Notes: generated from the letters alone by a model not told the origin. A stretch of DNA of 64,000 nucleotides from Clostridiales bacterium (GCA_012522735.1 JAAYJU010000121.1:1-64000), one strand, 5' to 3'. Positions 26,572-35,739 are shown, counted from the first letter of the stretch. Numbers and translations: made by a program.

Positions 26572-27402
26572 CTATTGACCTTCTCTAAGCTTCTTGAATA
26601 TTTCTTCTAATTCTAATTTTTTGATTTTATCCACCCTAGTTATAAACTCTATATCCTTGCATTTTATTATTCCGTGATTTTTATGATCTTCAACAATATA
26701 TATCTCATCTATTATTGATGAATCAATATCTCTTAAATCTGAAAGCTCAATTCCTTCTGGTAATATATGTGATTGATAATCATTGAATAGCTTAAATTCA
26801 TAGCTATTTTCCCTTCTTACATACTCAACGCCTGTCAGCATTTGATCTGCAAAGTATTCCAAGCTTTCATCATATTCTTCGTATATAATACCATCTAAAA
26901 CAACCTGAATAATCTTGTCCCCTAAATACCCTTCAGAAAACTCTAATATTATCTTGCTAGATGTTTTTTCAATAATACTCATAAATACATCATGAAAACT
27001 AGGCCATCTATTATTAAATGCTTCAATCATCTTATGGGCACCCTTAAACATATCAGGTGAATGAGTGACATTAATACTATTCTCTCCAAAATATGGTTCT
27101 GACTGTTGATTTTTATTAGAATTATTATAGTCATTTAAAAACACAATATATTGACCATCTTCATCAATACCCTTATCAACTATGTAGCCTTCAAGAATAG
27201 CACATTGGCCAGATGAAATCTCATATGTAATATTCAACCCGACATCAAATGGTAGCTCTTTATCTATCCATATCCTATAGCATAGGGCATAAAAATTATT
27301 CATAGCCATTATTAATCCATCATCAGATTCAATGAAAATAGTACTATCTTTATTCTCTATATAATTAATATTATCTTCTACTTTATTAATATGTATTTGC
27401 AT
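26572..27402 (-). CDS. hypothetical protein with Imm50-like segment
   Basis: The 276-residue protein is acidic and shows no signal peptide or membrane segment. A central stretch AFNNRWPSFHDVFMSIIEKT resembles the WPSFHDAE-type motif of Imm50-like immunity domains, and the flanks are beta-rich. That resemblance rests on one short motif. No toxin gene is adjacent, so an immunity role is speculative. It is preceded by a plausible AGG site and stands alone on the minus strand. Confidence 0.5.
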   Translation of the reverse strand: MQIHINKVEDNINYIENKDSTIFIESDDGLIMAMNNFYALCYRIWIDKELPFDVGLNITYEISSGQCAILEGYIVDKGIDEDGQYIVFLNDYNNSNKNQQSEPYFGENSINVTHSPDMFKGAHKMIEAFNNRWPSFHDVFMSIIEKTSSKIILEFSEGYLGDKIIQVVLDGIIYEEYDESLEYFADQMLTGVEYVRRENSYEFKLFNDYQSHILPEGIELSDLRDIDSSIIDEIYIVEDHKNHGIIKCKDIEFITRVDKIKKLELEEIFKKLREGQ

Positions 27403-27445
27403 AAAAAACCCCTGCCTCCTGATTAAATAGCCTTATGAATAATAC

Positions 27446-27973
27446 CTATTCGACCCTACTTATTTCATAAATATCCAACAAATAATCTGTTCCATCTCTT
27501 ATGTCTGTCTTAGGTAGAGTATGTGAATAATGAAGACCACATGATAGCAGTAATTTTTTTGATATTTTATTTTCTCTCCTACAAGAACATACTATTTTAT
27601 TCGCATCTAAATCTTTGAAACAATAATCCATCAAAGATTTAAGAATCTGCTTTCCATAACCACATCCAACATACTCTGGTCCAATAGCAATACCACAATC
27701 TTTATAAACCTTATATCCAATTTCATTCATTCCAGCAAACCCTATTGCCTTTTCTGTTTTCTTTTCATATATCAAGTATGCTAAATTATTCTTTTGATAT
27801 TCGATGGTCTTTAACATCCTAATTTTAGCTTCTTCAATATTTCTAGTTGGTTGCCAAAGCATATGCTTTGCAGTTTCATCTTTTGACCAGATATTTACGT
27901 GCATGTCATATACATCATCCATTGATGCCTTTTTTAAGAACAAATCTCTAGTTTCTATTTTATCTATATACAT
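27446..27973 (-). CDS. GNAT family N-acetyltransferase (RimJ/RimL-like)
   Basis: The 175-residue product has the RimJ/RimL pattern: ETRDLFLKKASMDDVYDMHVNIW at the N-terminus, a central GIAIGPEYVGCGYGKQILKSLMDYC with the acetyl-CoA loop, and the late KISKKLLLSCGLHYSH segment. The start at 27973 follows GGAAGG; the upstream in-frame start at 28018 runs into the intergenic region. It lies 52 nt after the start side of a methyltransferase gene in a run of same-strand small genes. Confidence 0.82.
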   Translation of the reverse strand: MYIDKIETRDLFLKKASMDDVYDMHVNIWSKDETAKHMLWQPTRNIEEAKIRMLKTIEYQKNNLAYLIYEKKTEKAIGFAGMNEIGYKVYKDCGIAIGPEYVGCGYGKQILKSLMDYCFKDLDANKIVCSCRRENKISKKLLLSCGLHYSHTLPKTDIRDGTDYLLDIYEISRVE

Positions 27974-28025
27974 AGTTACCTTCCATTCATATCCATAATC
28001 AGTGCTACAATGAGACACAATACAC

Positions 28026-28790
28026 TTACGGCTTTCTCGCTAAATACAATACAAACTTATCATAGAGTGTTATTTTGTTTTCGAAACTTTGAATTACCTC
28101 TCTAATACCCTCATATAGGTTTGTCTTATAAGGCTCTTGTAGCGTTAGATGATCTGAATGTGTTCCTATTAATGAAACATATTCGTCTGCGTTGTACTCT
28201 CTTGTTTTTAGGTACTCACGACGCTCAAGATTAACAAAGCCATATTTATCACGAGCATCATAATCTAGTCTGCACTTGTATTCAGTCTCCGGGTGAAAGA
28301 ACTCAGAATATACTTCCTGTATCTTGGTATACAAGGGCTCATCAGTATATCCACCGCCAGGCTGTATATCAGCTCTTGTCATAAACATAGCAAATGCTCC
28401 ATCACTTTTTAATAAATCATAGGCCTTGGGATATCCGATCGTCTCAGGTATCCATTGAAAAGCTGCGGCTGAATATATCAAATCAAATTTAGTGTCCTCG
28501 AAATCATACGTCTCAAAGTCTGCATTAACAATTTCAAAATTCTTATAGGAGCTAAATCTATTTGTCATAAACTCTGTAAAATTCTCACCAAGTTCAATAG
28601 CTAGATAAGAACAGCCCGTCTTTAATATAGGCTCAGTTGCTTGTCCGGTACCTGGACCGATTTCAAGTACAGTCTTTCCGGGTCCAAGCTCTGCATATTC
28701 TATTAGGTCTTCGAATAGCTCATCGCAATAACGCGGTCTCCATTCATCAAATTGCTCCGGAATACTGTCAAATACTTTTCTAAAATCCAT
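28026..28790 (-). CDS. class I SAM-dependent methyltransferase
   Basis: This 254-residue protein has SAM-binding motif I VLEIGPGTGQATEPIL, acidic strand-2 end LAIELGENF and motif AAAFQWIPE typical of UbiE/TrmA-like small-molecule methyltransferases (methyltransferase 11 type). The N-terminal FDSIPEQFDEWRPRYCDELF is the common opening. The substrate is unknown. A GGGGAGG site precedes the ATG. It forms a same-strand pair with a second methyltransferase 20 nt upstream. Confidence 0.88.
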   Translation of the reverse strand: MDFRKVFDSIPEQFDEWRPRYCDELFEDLIEYAELGPGKTVLEIGPGTGQATEPILKTGCSYLAIELGENFTEFMTNRFSSYKNFEIVNADFETYDFEDTKFDLIYSAAAFQWIPETIGYPKAYDLLKSDGAFAMFMTRADIQPGGGYTDEPLYTKIQEVYSEFFHPETEYKCRLDYDARDKYGFVNLERREYLKTREYNADEYVSLIGTHSDHLTLQEPYKTNLYEGIREVIQSFENKITLYDKFVLYLARKP

Positions 28791-28810
28791 TGTAACATCC
28801 TCCCCGTTCT

Positions 28811-29677
28811 CTATAACTTGCTGGCTACTATAATTATTCCAGCTCTTTGAGCACTACCAATTGAATCAGAACATATCTCTTTATCATATCTATCACATAA
28901 GTCTATATATTCATCAAAGAGCTTAATATTACTTATAATCGAATCAATAAATTCCTTACCACAATGGTTCGATAAGGATCCGATTGATGTTAATCTATCT
29001 ATTCGCATGCCTTCATCTTCAAATATGCTTCTTAATTCCTCTATAGTAAATGCCTTTATCGGGCCGAGGTAGTCGTTCGTACATCCTTTAACTAGTTCGG
29101 CGTTTTCACTAAATTGATATGTATGCCATAATCCCTCATTGAACATGCTGTAAGCAGCAGGTATAAACTTATCGGGATTAATTTTATTATTTGTTTTTAA
29201 CAAAGATAATAACATGTTTCCTCTATTGGAAACCGTCATTATTACCTTATGCTTTGCAACTCTAATAGATTCTCTAATGGCCTTAACAGCATCAACTCCG
29301 CAGAATGATATGGCTCCATCCATATTAATAACCATATCGAATGAATTATCTTCATATATAGATAAGTCTATTGAATTGCCTTGTTGAAATGATATATTTG
29401 ATAATTTCATTCTATCAGCTTTGTCTCTAGCCAACTCAATCATTTCATTAGATAAGTCAAAATGAACCATATTATAACCCATCCCTGCCAAAGGTATGGA
29501 AAAAACACCCGTTGCTGCTCCAACCTCTAAAATATTTCTAATATCTGGCGTAAGGTTCTTGTTAATTTCTCTCCATCTCAAGGCTCTATTAATCTGTTCA
29601 TCACATGAGTCAATCTCTTCTTTTTGGGCTTTTGCATTCCACCAGTTCTTTTCATGCTCGTAATCAGTGTTTACCAT
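28811..29677 (-). CDS. class I SAM-dependent methyltransferase
   Basis: The 288-residue protein has motif I ILEVGAATGVFSIPLAGMGY, strand 2 MVHFDLSNEMIELARDKA and NSIDLSIYEDNSFDMVINMDGAISF, the standard class I methyltransferase core. It is longer than its neighbour and has an extra C-terminal helical part. The acceptor is unknown. It is 20 nt upstream of the other methyltransferase, so the two are probably co-transcribed, but they are not close copies. Confidence 0.87.
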   Translation of the reverse strand: MVNTDYEHEKNWWNAKAQKEEIDSCDEQINRALRWREINKNLTPDIRNILEVGAATGVFSIPLAGMGYNMVHFDLSNEMIELARDKADRMKLSNISFQQGNSIDLSIYEDNSFDMVINMDGAISFCGVDAVKAIRESIRVAKHKVIMTVSNRGNMLLSLLKTNNKINPDKFIPAAYSMFNEGLWHTYQFSENAELVKGCTNDYLGPIKAFTIEELRSIFEDEGMRIDRLTSIGSLSNHCGKEFIDSIISNIKLFDEYIDLCDRYDKEICSDSIGSAQRAGIIIVASKL

Positions 29678-29717
29678 ATAAGACTCCCCTCCTTATTCTT
29701 TATTCCTCATATATGCA

Positions 29718-30203
29718 CTAAATCAACTTCTCCATAAAACAAACCTCAAAGGGTAAATGTTCAAATACCTTTCTTCCGATTTCATTAAATCCATTTTTTA
29801 TATACCAATTCTTTAACACTATATTATCATTAATTATTCCAATAGACACTTTTTTCCCACCCAAACCTTTTACTGTGGCAAATATATATTGGATTAGTTG
29901 CTCTCCATAGCTGTTATGTCTGTATTCGGGAACTACACATAGCTTTTCCAGATAATAACTATCATCGCTTGCTTTTTCAAGTGCTACGAAAGCAATTATC
30001 TTATCTTCAATATAACCGCCATACATCCTTACTCCCTCTTCCTTCATTTTTGCTAATGTATTACTTTCTATAAATGCAGGATTTGTCGGAGCATTTTTCT
30101 TGGTTATACCAAACTCTGTGGCAACAGTTATAAAGGATTCCCTTATTACCTTCGCACATTCTTCGAATTCAACATCAATATCTATAATTTCAAACATCAT
30201 CAT
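29718..30203 (-). CDS. GNAT family N-acetyltransferase
   Basis: The 161-residue protein has the GNAT core KLCVVPEYRHNSYGEQLIQYIFATVKGLGGKKVSIGIINDN and the LKNWYIKNGFNEIGRKVFEH segment. The start is set at 30203, where ATG ATG ATG occurs in series just inside the stop of the nucleotidyltransferase-like gene (14-nt overlap); the exact Met is uncertain. It is translated directly after that gene, and the acceptor is unknown. Confidence 0.8.
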   Translation of the reverse strand: MMMFEIIDIDVEFEECAKVIRESFITVATEFGITKKNAPTNPAFIESNTLAKMKEEGVRMYGGYIEDKIIAFVALEKASDDSYYLEKLCVVPEYRHNSYGEQLIQYIFATVKGLGGKKVSIGIINDNIVLKNWYIKNGFNEIGRKVFEHLPFEVCFMEKLI

Positions 30204-31056
30204 AATCACTTTCTTTCTCAGATATGTACTGCTCCCAAATCTTGAAAAAGATGCTTCTTCTCTCTTCATACATAGGGTTGAGCTTTTTTATTAATCGATC
30301 ATATGTAACGGCTGCTGCATATATTTTATCTGCAATCATATTATATACATCATCACAATCTGAGTATGGACATTCGGATTTCATTGCATTTAAGTAATCT
30401 AGCGATTCATGATTACCATATCTGTGAAAATTGGTTCCCAATCGGTCATCTCTGTCTACCATTTGCGCTACAAGATTTTCATTTATCTGCATGTTCGCCA
30501 GATGGTCAGCTATTAGATAATCTCCTCGCAATAGTTTTGCCAAAGCTTGTATTTCTACAAACCAAAAGGAATCGGCTTTTTGCAAATCCCATCGTTTCCA
30601 ATACTTGCCTTCATCCTTTATCTCATCTTCTTTTACTTGTGGAATATTATATATAGGAGCTGTACTGTCCTCTGTAATATAGAAACCGATATCAAAACGG
30701 ATTCCACTTTTCAATATTACCCTAAGCATTTGAAATAGCCTATCTCCATCTGAAAATGCAAGTCCAAGGTAGTTGTCTCTCGATAAGCCAATTCTTTGAG
30801 GATTACTATGATATCCATGTCCATTTCCTATATCATCAGTATGTAATGTCACATGAATTCCGACATCAATATCACTCAAAATATCATGATAGCATTTATC
30901 TATACTCTCTCTGATTTTTTGACTGTCATCAGCAGAAAATATATCGATGTCCCGAATTTTAACCTTGTTAACCTCCGGTAATTGAAATATTCTTTGTAGC
31001 AAAGCCGTTAGCTCATATTCCATTGTGCTTTTATTTATAACCATGTTTTTTTCCAT
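30190..31056 (-). CDS. nucleotidyltransferase-like protein
   Basis: This 288-residue protein contains CYHDILSDIDVGIHVTL, whose S-D-I-D resembles the metal-binding Ser-Asp-x-Asp of the polymerase-beta nucleotidyltransferase superfamily, as in aminoglycoside or lincosamide nucleotidyltransferases. The helical second half with MQINENLVAQMVDRDDRLGTN is compatible. Activity and substrate are unknown, and the glycine-serine part of the motif is weak. It overlaps the preceding GNAT gene (22 nt) and the following one (14 nt), a three-gene overlapping block GNAT-NTase-GNAT. Confidence 0.6.
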   Translation of the reverse strand: MEKNMVINKSTMEYELTALLQRIFQLPEVNKVKIRDIDIFSADDSQKIRESIDKCYHDILSDIDVGIHVTLHTDDIGNGHGYHSNPQRIGLSRDNYLGLAFSDGDRLFQMLRVILKSGIRFDIGFYITEDSTAPIYNIPQVKEDEIKDEGKYWKRWDLQKADSFWFVEIQALAKLLRGDYLIADHLANMQINENLVAQMVDRDDRLGTNFHRYGNHESLDYLNAMKSECPYSDCDDVYNMIADKIYAAAVTYDRLIKKLNPMYEERRSIFFKIWEQYISEKESDYDDV

Positions 31057-31592
31057 TCTTCTTTTAATAAAATATATTCAACTCTATCATAAAGCTTATC
31101 ATTTAATAGTGTATGATTTTTAAGTTCTGCTACCTTTAACATTCCCAGCTTTTTCATTACTTTTTCTGAACCAATGTTTTCAGTTAAACAACCGGTTTCT
31201 ATTCTTACTGTACCTAAATTATTAAAAGCATAATCTATTATAGATCGAGCCGCTTCTGTAACAATACCTTGTCCCCAATGCCTAGGCATAATAAAATAAC
31301 CTAGATTCATTACATTACCAAGCGTCCTTTCACCTGTCTTCGTAAATCCAATTTCCCCAATATAATCTTGTATGTCTTTATCAATGATTGCATAAAAATA
31401 CTTTCTTCTATTAGTGGCTCTAGCTTCTGCTAGAGCCACTCTCAAATTCTCTTTTGATTCATCTATGTTTTTTGTTCTAATATCCGGTAGATAAAACATA
31501 GCTTTTTCATCTGATAACAATTCGTGCATAGCATAAATATCATCATCTTTATGATCTCTAATTATTAATCTCTTGGTTGCTATACTAAACAT
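31035..31592 (-). CDS. RimJ/RimL-type GNAT acetyltransferase
   Basis: The 185-residue protein begins IATKRLIIRDHKDDDIYAMHELL, the classic RimJ/RimL opening. It has NLGYFIMPRHWGQGIVTEAARSIIDYAF with the WGQGIVTEA acetyl-CoA loop and the terminal CLTENIGSEKVMKKLGM. Relatives acetylate ribosomal protein or amino-sugar N-termini; the target here is unknown. It is the first gene of the overlapping GNAT-NTase-GNAT block. Confidence 0.87.
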   Translation of the reverse strand: MFSIATKRLIIRDHKDDDIYAMHELLSDEKAMFYLPDIRTKNIDESKENLRVALAEARATNRRKYFYAIIDKDIQDYIGEIGFTKTGERTLGNVMNLGYFIMPRHWGQGIVTEAARSIIDYAFNNLGTVRIETGCLTENIGSEKVMKKLGMLKVAELKNHTLLNDKLYDRVEYILLKEEWKKTWL

Positions 31593-31637
31593 AATATCTA
31601 CTCATACCTTATATCTATTTTTAATAGCTCTTAGTTT

Positions 31638-32771
31638 TTACTTATAGACCAACTTTATTTTAGCCTTGCTAGTTTTAGACAGACGTTTAGTACTAAGCTT
31701 GTAATCCTTCGCATTCCCTACTTTCCATCTGTTATGGTCCTTCATCTCTTTTTGTGATACAAGTAGATACTTGGTTTTATCCTTTCCTGCGTCATTCCAG
31801 GTCGTATCAATCGCATACCACTTTTTATCAATCTTTACTATATTCCATGCATGACCATCGTAATCAAAATCATAATCCTCAGAATAAGCTTCAATTATTA
31901 CGGTTTCATATCCCATGATATTTAAAAATATATCCATAAGCTCGGCATAACCATTACATATGGCTTCCCCGAAGAGAAATGCATTGTAGCCCCTTCCTGG
32001 ACCATACTCAGCACCACCATTATAGCTTACATGATCACAGATGTACTTATTAACCTTACTGATTCTCTGATAATCCGTCATATTTTCCATCTTCCAGGAT
32101 TTCATTAGCTTGGCTATTTCTTTATATGCTTTTAAGGCATTATCATGTTCATAGGTGTAATCATCAAAATCATATTTACTATCTAGCACCAGTGTTACAC
32201 GCAATTCCTGCTTATCTTCATTCCATGCGTATTTCTCCTCTTCCCAGTTATATAATTCATAATCCCATAAAAACTCATAGTCATATTTTAAATAATATGA
32301 ATCACTCCACTTAAAATACATTTTTTTATCAAGGTTTGAAATATCAAAATATCCATTTTTATAAATAATTTCGTCCTCAAAATAATAATTTTCTTCGATA
32401 TATTCCTTTTCATGAGGTTCAAATTTATTATAAACATCATAGGTAAAGAGAAATAACAAATGCCTCGCTTTCCAGCTGTCTTTATTTATGTACTTTTTGG
32501 CATATTTGCTGGTAGTAAAAAATGGCCAGCTCTTATCCTCGTCAATTTCTTTTTTAATCTTTTCTGCATCCTCACCCTTAATAATCAAGTTAATCTCGTT
32601 ATATCCATCTGAGATTAATTTATAAAACTGCGTCCAATACTCATCATAGGAATCAACCGTAGCCGTTTTACTATTTACTTTAGATTTAGCTTCAATGCTT
32701 TGAATTGGTATATGGCTCATAATCAATACAATCAATAAGGTACTTATAATTATTCTCTTAACATTCTTCAC
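31638..32771 (-). CDS. secreted transglutaminase-like protein
   Basis: This 377-residue protein has an N-terminal signal or anchor segment (about 5-25). After a long lysine- and aromatic-rich region comes a transglutaminase/cysteine-protease domain (about 230-345) with an intact triad: Cys272 in GEAICNGYAELM, His307 in DGHAWNIVKID and Asp322 in YAIDTTWND. Such proteins act on the cell surface as peptidases or cross-linkers. It starts with GTG at 32771, overlapping the TGA of the upstream gene (GTGA), so it is translationally coupled to a related protein that seems to lack the triad. Confidence 0.87.
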   Translation of the reverse strand: MKNVKRIIISTLLIVLIMSHIPIQSIEAKSKVNSKTATVDSYDEYWTQFYKLISDGYNEINLIIKGEDAEKIKKEIDEDKSWPFFTTSKYAKKYINKDSWKARHLLFLFTYDVYNKFEPHEKEYIEENYYFEDEIIYKNGYFDISNLDKKMYFKWSDSYYLKYDYEFLWDYELYNWEEEKYAWNEDKQELRVTLVLDSKYDFDDYTYEHDNALKAYKEIAKLMKSWKMENMTDYQRISKVNKYICDHVSYNGGAEYGPGRGYNAFLFGEAICNGYAELMDIFLNIMGYETVIIEAYSEDYDFDYDGHAWNIVKIDKKWYAIDTTWNDAGKDKTKYLLVSQKEMKDHNRWKVGNAKDYKLSTKRLSKTSKAKIKLVYK

Positions 32772-34309
32772 CGCTGGTATCCTCCTTGATTGAATTTATC
32801 TACAGCTATTTTGACCAACTCCTTCGCTTTTTGGAATTCCTTCTCCATATAATTACCTATCTTTTTCATGGTAAATGTATCTTTTATGCTTTCAAACTCA
32901 GTCATAATCTCATTTAAGGAGTTATTTAAATTTACAAGCTCATAATCAAAGTAAAAATACCCTTCATCCAAGTATTGACTTGTTTGGATTGCCTCCTCCT
33001 CCAAATCCTTGACTTTTTCAATAAATTCGGCTTCCCTCCTCATAACATCCTTATACTTTGATGATTTCGACTCTGGATAAGTCGGTAAGTATGAAAAATA
33101 AGGCTTAACACTTATGTCTGGATTCTTCCTATCTTCTTTTTTAGTAACATAACGAATTTTATCATTATAAAAGTCATAGAAATAATGGCTATAGATATTT
33201 GGATTTCGCTCATCATCACCATCTAGACTTACATCATAATCCCAACTAGAATTATCATAATGTGAACTCCTATTAGCATAATCTTTAACACCAACCATTG
33301 TATAAACCCTTAATTTATAATTAAGAAATTGATCCACCATGGTCCCTTTTGTAACCAATAAGTCATAGAAGGACAATTGCTCACCGAGTTCTTCACTAAG
33401 CTCATCCATTTCATCTGCTAGATTCATAATATTAAAGTAATAAAAATCCCCATCCAGTTCAACTAAATTACAGCCAGCTATAGATCCCCCAACACCCCAG
33501 ACCTGCTCACATCGGATTCCACCGCAGTTAAGAAGAAGCTCTAACAAGTCACTAATCCCTTGGTGACTTGCTTTTCTATATATTAGAGGATCTATGTAAT
33601 AATAGGCATTATCGTTTCTAAGGTTATCCTTAGTGAATTTGCTTCTATAATTTTTAATTATCTCAATGTTTTCAAATATCCATTCTGTAAGTCCCATTAG
33701 CTTCTCATAATCTGTCATACCCTCTTCAAAAACTGAGTCAAGAATCTTCTTTACCTCTTTTGCGGCTTTAATCTTCATATCAGCTATTTTAGGAAAATTT
33801 TCTGTGGCATATATGAATTCTTCCATCTTATAGATGTTTGTATTTAATGCCATATATATACTGTCGTGGGCTATGTCTGCATCTAAAATAGCGCTATAGA
33901 GCTCCTCCTTGGTATATACACGGACCTTACATTCGGCTTTTAGCTTTCCCCAGCTGGCTGTGATAATACACTTACCCGACTTTTTGGCAGTTACTACCCC
34001 TTTTTTACTTACTGTAGCCACCTTAGTATTACTTGATTTCCAAGTGACACCTGTTACATCTTCAACAGAATTAATAGGTGAGCCCATAAGTGTTACACGC
34101 ATAAGGCCGTATACATCCAACTCATATTTGTCCCCCTCTTGAGCTATAAGTAACTCTTGTCTAACTTCGATAGCGTCCAGTTTTTGTTTGGCAGCATAAG
34201 CATAAGGTAGTGCATCTGGAATAGCATTAAATAATAAAAACATAGCGACAAATACACATATAAATCTTCTACTTAATTTACCCTTTGACAAATTTTGCTT
34301 TTGTAGCAT
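32768..34309 (-). CDS. secreted Big2-domain protein with degenerate transglutaminase fold
   Basis: The 513-residue protein has a signal peptide ending near AYAA (about 40). A bacterial Ig-like Big2 domain follows (about 46-131, WKSSNTKVATVSKKGVVTAK). Its middle (about 195-300) lines up with the downstream transglutaminase: MTDYEKLMGLTEWIFENIEI, GISDLLELLLNCGGI and CNLVELDGDFYYFNIMNLAD. Ser253, not Cys, sits at the nucleophile position, and the His and Asp positions also look replaced. A coiled-coil-like tail ends the protein. It is inferred to be a non-catalytic partner of the coupled enzyme. Confidence 0.75.
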   Translation of the reverse strand: MLQKQNLSKGKLSRRFICVFVAMFLLFNAIPDALPYAYAAKQKLDAIEVRQELLIAQEGDKYELDVYGLMRVTLMGSPINSVEDVTGVTWKSSNTKVATVSKKGVVTAKKSGKCIITASWGKLKAECKVRVYTKEELYSAILDADIAHDSIYMALNTNIYKMEEFIYATENFPKIADMKIKAAKEVKKILDSVFEEGMTDYEKLMGLTEWIFENIEIIKNYRSKFTKDNLRNDNAYYYIDPLIYRKASHQGISDLLELLLNCGGIRCEQVWGVGGSIAGCNLVELDGDFYYFNIMNLADEMDELSEELGEQLSFYDLLVTKGTMVDQFLNYKLRVYTMVGVKDYANRSSHYDNSSWDYDVSLDGDDERNPNIYSHYFYDFYNDKIRYVTKKEDRKNPDISVKPYFSYLPTYPESKSSKYKDVMRREAEFIEKVKDLEEEAIQTSQYLDEGYFYFDYELVNLNNSLNEIMTEFESIKDTFTMKKIGNYMEKEFQKAKELVKIAVDKFNQGGYQR

Positions 34310-34468
34310 ATTTTCCTCCCCTTATCCCTACATATTCTTGTATTAATCAGCATATTTTTAACAATTATATAACAATAACCTTCCATTTACAACCATTATC
34401 TGGTTGCTGTGGTACCTAATGTACATTATGTCTTCTCAATTATTCAATATTATTACTCAAAAATAGAA

Positions 34469-34499
34469 TGGCTGTTATATTCTAAGAATACAGCAGCCA
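34469..34499 (-). terminator. terminator after redox protein gene
   Basis: TGGCTG (34469-34474) pairs with CAGCCA (34494-34499), with an inner TATTCT/AGAATA stem. On the minus strand it is followed by TTCTATTTTT. It lies 34 bp after the stop at 34533. Confidence 0.7.
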
Positions 34500-34532
34500 A
34501 ATATAATATGTATATTCACTTTCTTTATTTAT

Positions 34533-34952
34533 CTATATTAATTCTTCTACTATCTCTGCAGCATCTCTAACACATTTTAGGCATACTGTAGAAAACAACC
34601 CTCTCTCCTTAGCTGCCACCATATCACACCCTAGGATTTCATAACAATTGATTGATTTGTTTCTTTCAATAAATTTACTACAGAATTCCTCAATCATAAC
34701 ATATGTCTTCTCATGAGAAACTTTATCGTCTGCTTGGGTTTTGCCATGTTTCAATCCAATTAGCATTATTGCACCGGATACTGCCCCACATACCTCCTGT
34801 TTTCTTGCAATGCCACCACCAAAACCATTTCCAATCTTTAATGCAGTCTCTTTATCTAAACCTAGCATTTCAGAGAATGCTGCAAATACAGCTTGAGAAC
34901 ATACATATCCTTCTTTAAACAGTTCCTCAGCACATACGACTCTTTCACCCAT
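34533..34952 (-). CDS. C_GCAxxG_C_C family redox protein
   Basis: The 139-residue protein fits the C-GCAxxG-C-C family: first Cys in YVCSQAVFAAF, the GFGGGIARKQEVCGAVSGAIMLIG motif with the core Cys, then later cysteines in EEFCSKF, NCYEILGCD and VCLKCVRDA. Members are thought to be membrane-linked redox or metal proteins, but function is unproven. The ATG at 34952 is chosen; an in-frame GTG at 34964 inside AAGGGGTG is an alternative. A single gene with its own terminator. Confidence 0.83.
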   Translation of the reverse strand: MGERVVCAEELFKEGYVCSQAVFAAFSEMLGLDKETALKIGNGFGGGIARKQEVCGAVSGAIMLIGLKHGKTQADDKVSHEKTYVMIEEFCSKFIERNKSINCYEILGCDMVAAKERGLFSTVCLKCVRDAAEIVEELI

Positions 34953-35001
34953 CTCTAGTCTCACCCCTTATATCATAATAAAATATCACTCTTGTCCTAT
35001 C

Positions 35002-35151
35002 TCAACCTTTATATGCTATAACATCAAGTTGAAATAAAAGTCCATCCTGTCCTCCACGATGAGCAAACTCTGTTTGCATGGATTTTCTTGCAGGATACTT
35101 ACCATTAAATCTCTCCTTGATAACTTTCTCCATCACTGGTATATTCCATAC
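35002..35151 (-). pseudogene. RidA family C-terminal remnant
   Basis: After an in-frame TGA, about 50 codons read VWNIPVMEKVIKERFNGKYP, then ARKSMQTEFAHRGGQDGLLF and QLDVIAYKG before the stop. This is the C-terminal third of a RidA/YjgF enamine deaminase-like protein, including the PAR and IAY positions that normally form its active site. The N-terminal two thirds are absent, so it is a remnant. It lies between two intact small genes. Confidence 0.7.
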
Positions 35152-35182
35152 TCACTCTTCTTTTGAATTATATTGAACAAAT

Positions 35183-35548
35183 TCAAATCACTTCATATCC
35201 ATTATACTTTAAAACATCGATAGCTTCATCAAAGTCATCAGTTTTAATCAATATATAATCCGTATTATATGTAGATACTGCAAATAATCCTATACCGTTC
35301 TCAGCAAGGATAGTGGATATTCGAGACAATATACCAATTAGAGAAAAATCCAATATTCCTTGAATCCTAAATGCTTTCCAGCCATGGCCACATTCAATAG
35401 CATTATCAGGTACACGGTCTGAACTACATACTAAGGATAACTCCTCATCTGTCTTTCCAATAAAATATATTTCATCCGAAAAATCTATTCTTGAAAAATC
35501 CTCTAGCTTACATATCGAAAAATCCTGATTTATTATCTCTAGTTTCAT
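35183..35548 (-). CDS. ACT domain protein (CASTOR/ACT_7-like)
   Basis: This 121-residue protein has a C-terminal ACT-like beta-alpha fold: WKAFRIQGILDFSLIGILSRISTILAENGIGLFAVSTYNTDYILIKTDDFDEAIDVL. The N-terminal half, with SLVCSSDRVP, resembles the small double-ACT amino-acid-sensing proteins. It would bind an amino acid or similar ligand and has no catalytic domain. The regulated partner is unknown; flanking genes are remnants. A clear GTGG-type site precedes the ATG. Confidence 0.75.
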   Translation of the reverse strand: MKLEIINQDFSICKLEDFSRIDFSDEIYFIGKTDEELSLVCSSDRVPDNAIECGHGWKAFRIQGILDFSLIGILSRISTILAENGIGLFAVSTYNTDYILIKTDDFDEAIDVLKYNGYEVI

Positions 35549-35575
35549 TTACAATCCACCTTATGAGTTACTATT

Positions 35576-35707
35576 TTAATTGAATCTGGGAAGGTACTCC
35601 CTGTGAGCCTCCAGCATTGATTTTAGACTTTCCTCCTGATAAACCGAATCCATGATACTATATTTAATAAATGTTCCACCGATGTCCATTGTAAGATATT
35701 TTTTCAT
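35576..35707 (-). pseudogene. ROK-family kinase N-terminal remnant
   Basis: A GAGGTG site and ATG open 43 codons that begin MKKYLTMDIGGTFIKYSIMD, the phosphate-binding loop of ROK sugar kinases and regulators. They then switch to YQEESLKSMLEAHREYLPRF, which does not look like ROK sequence, and stop. A ROK protein has about 300 residues, so this is a start fragment joined to another gene's end by deletion. Confidence 0.7.
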
Positions 35708-35739
35708 ATGCACCTCATCATTCAAATACTATTCCCTTT

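Noticed and set aside
26572..27402. Toxin-immunity pair based on the Imm50-like motif
   Set aside because: No polymorphic toxin, secretion signal or adjacent partner gene is present, and the resemblance is one short motif.
31638..32771. Transglutaminase gene as part of a protein cross-linking natural-product cluster
   Set aside because: No precursor peptide, transporter or modifying enzyme of such a cluster is adjacent; flanking genes are unrelated.
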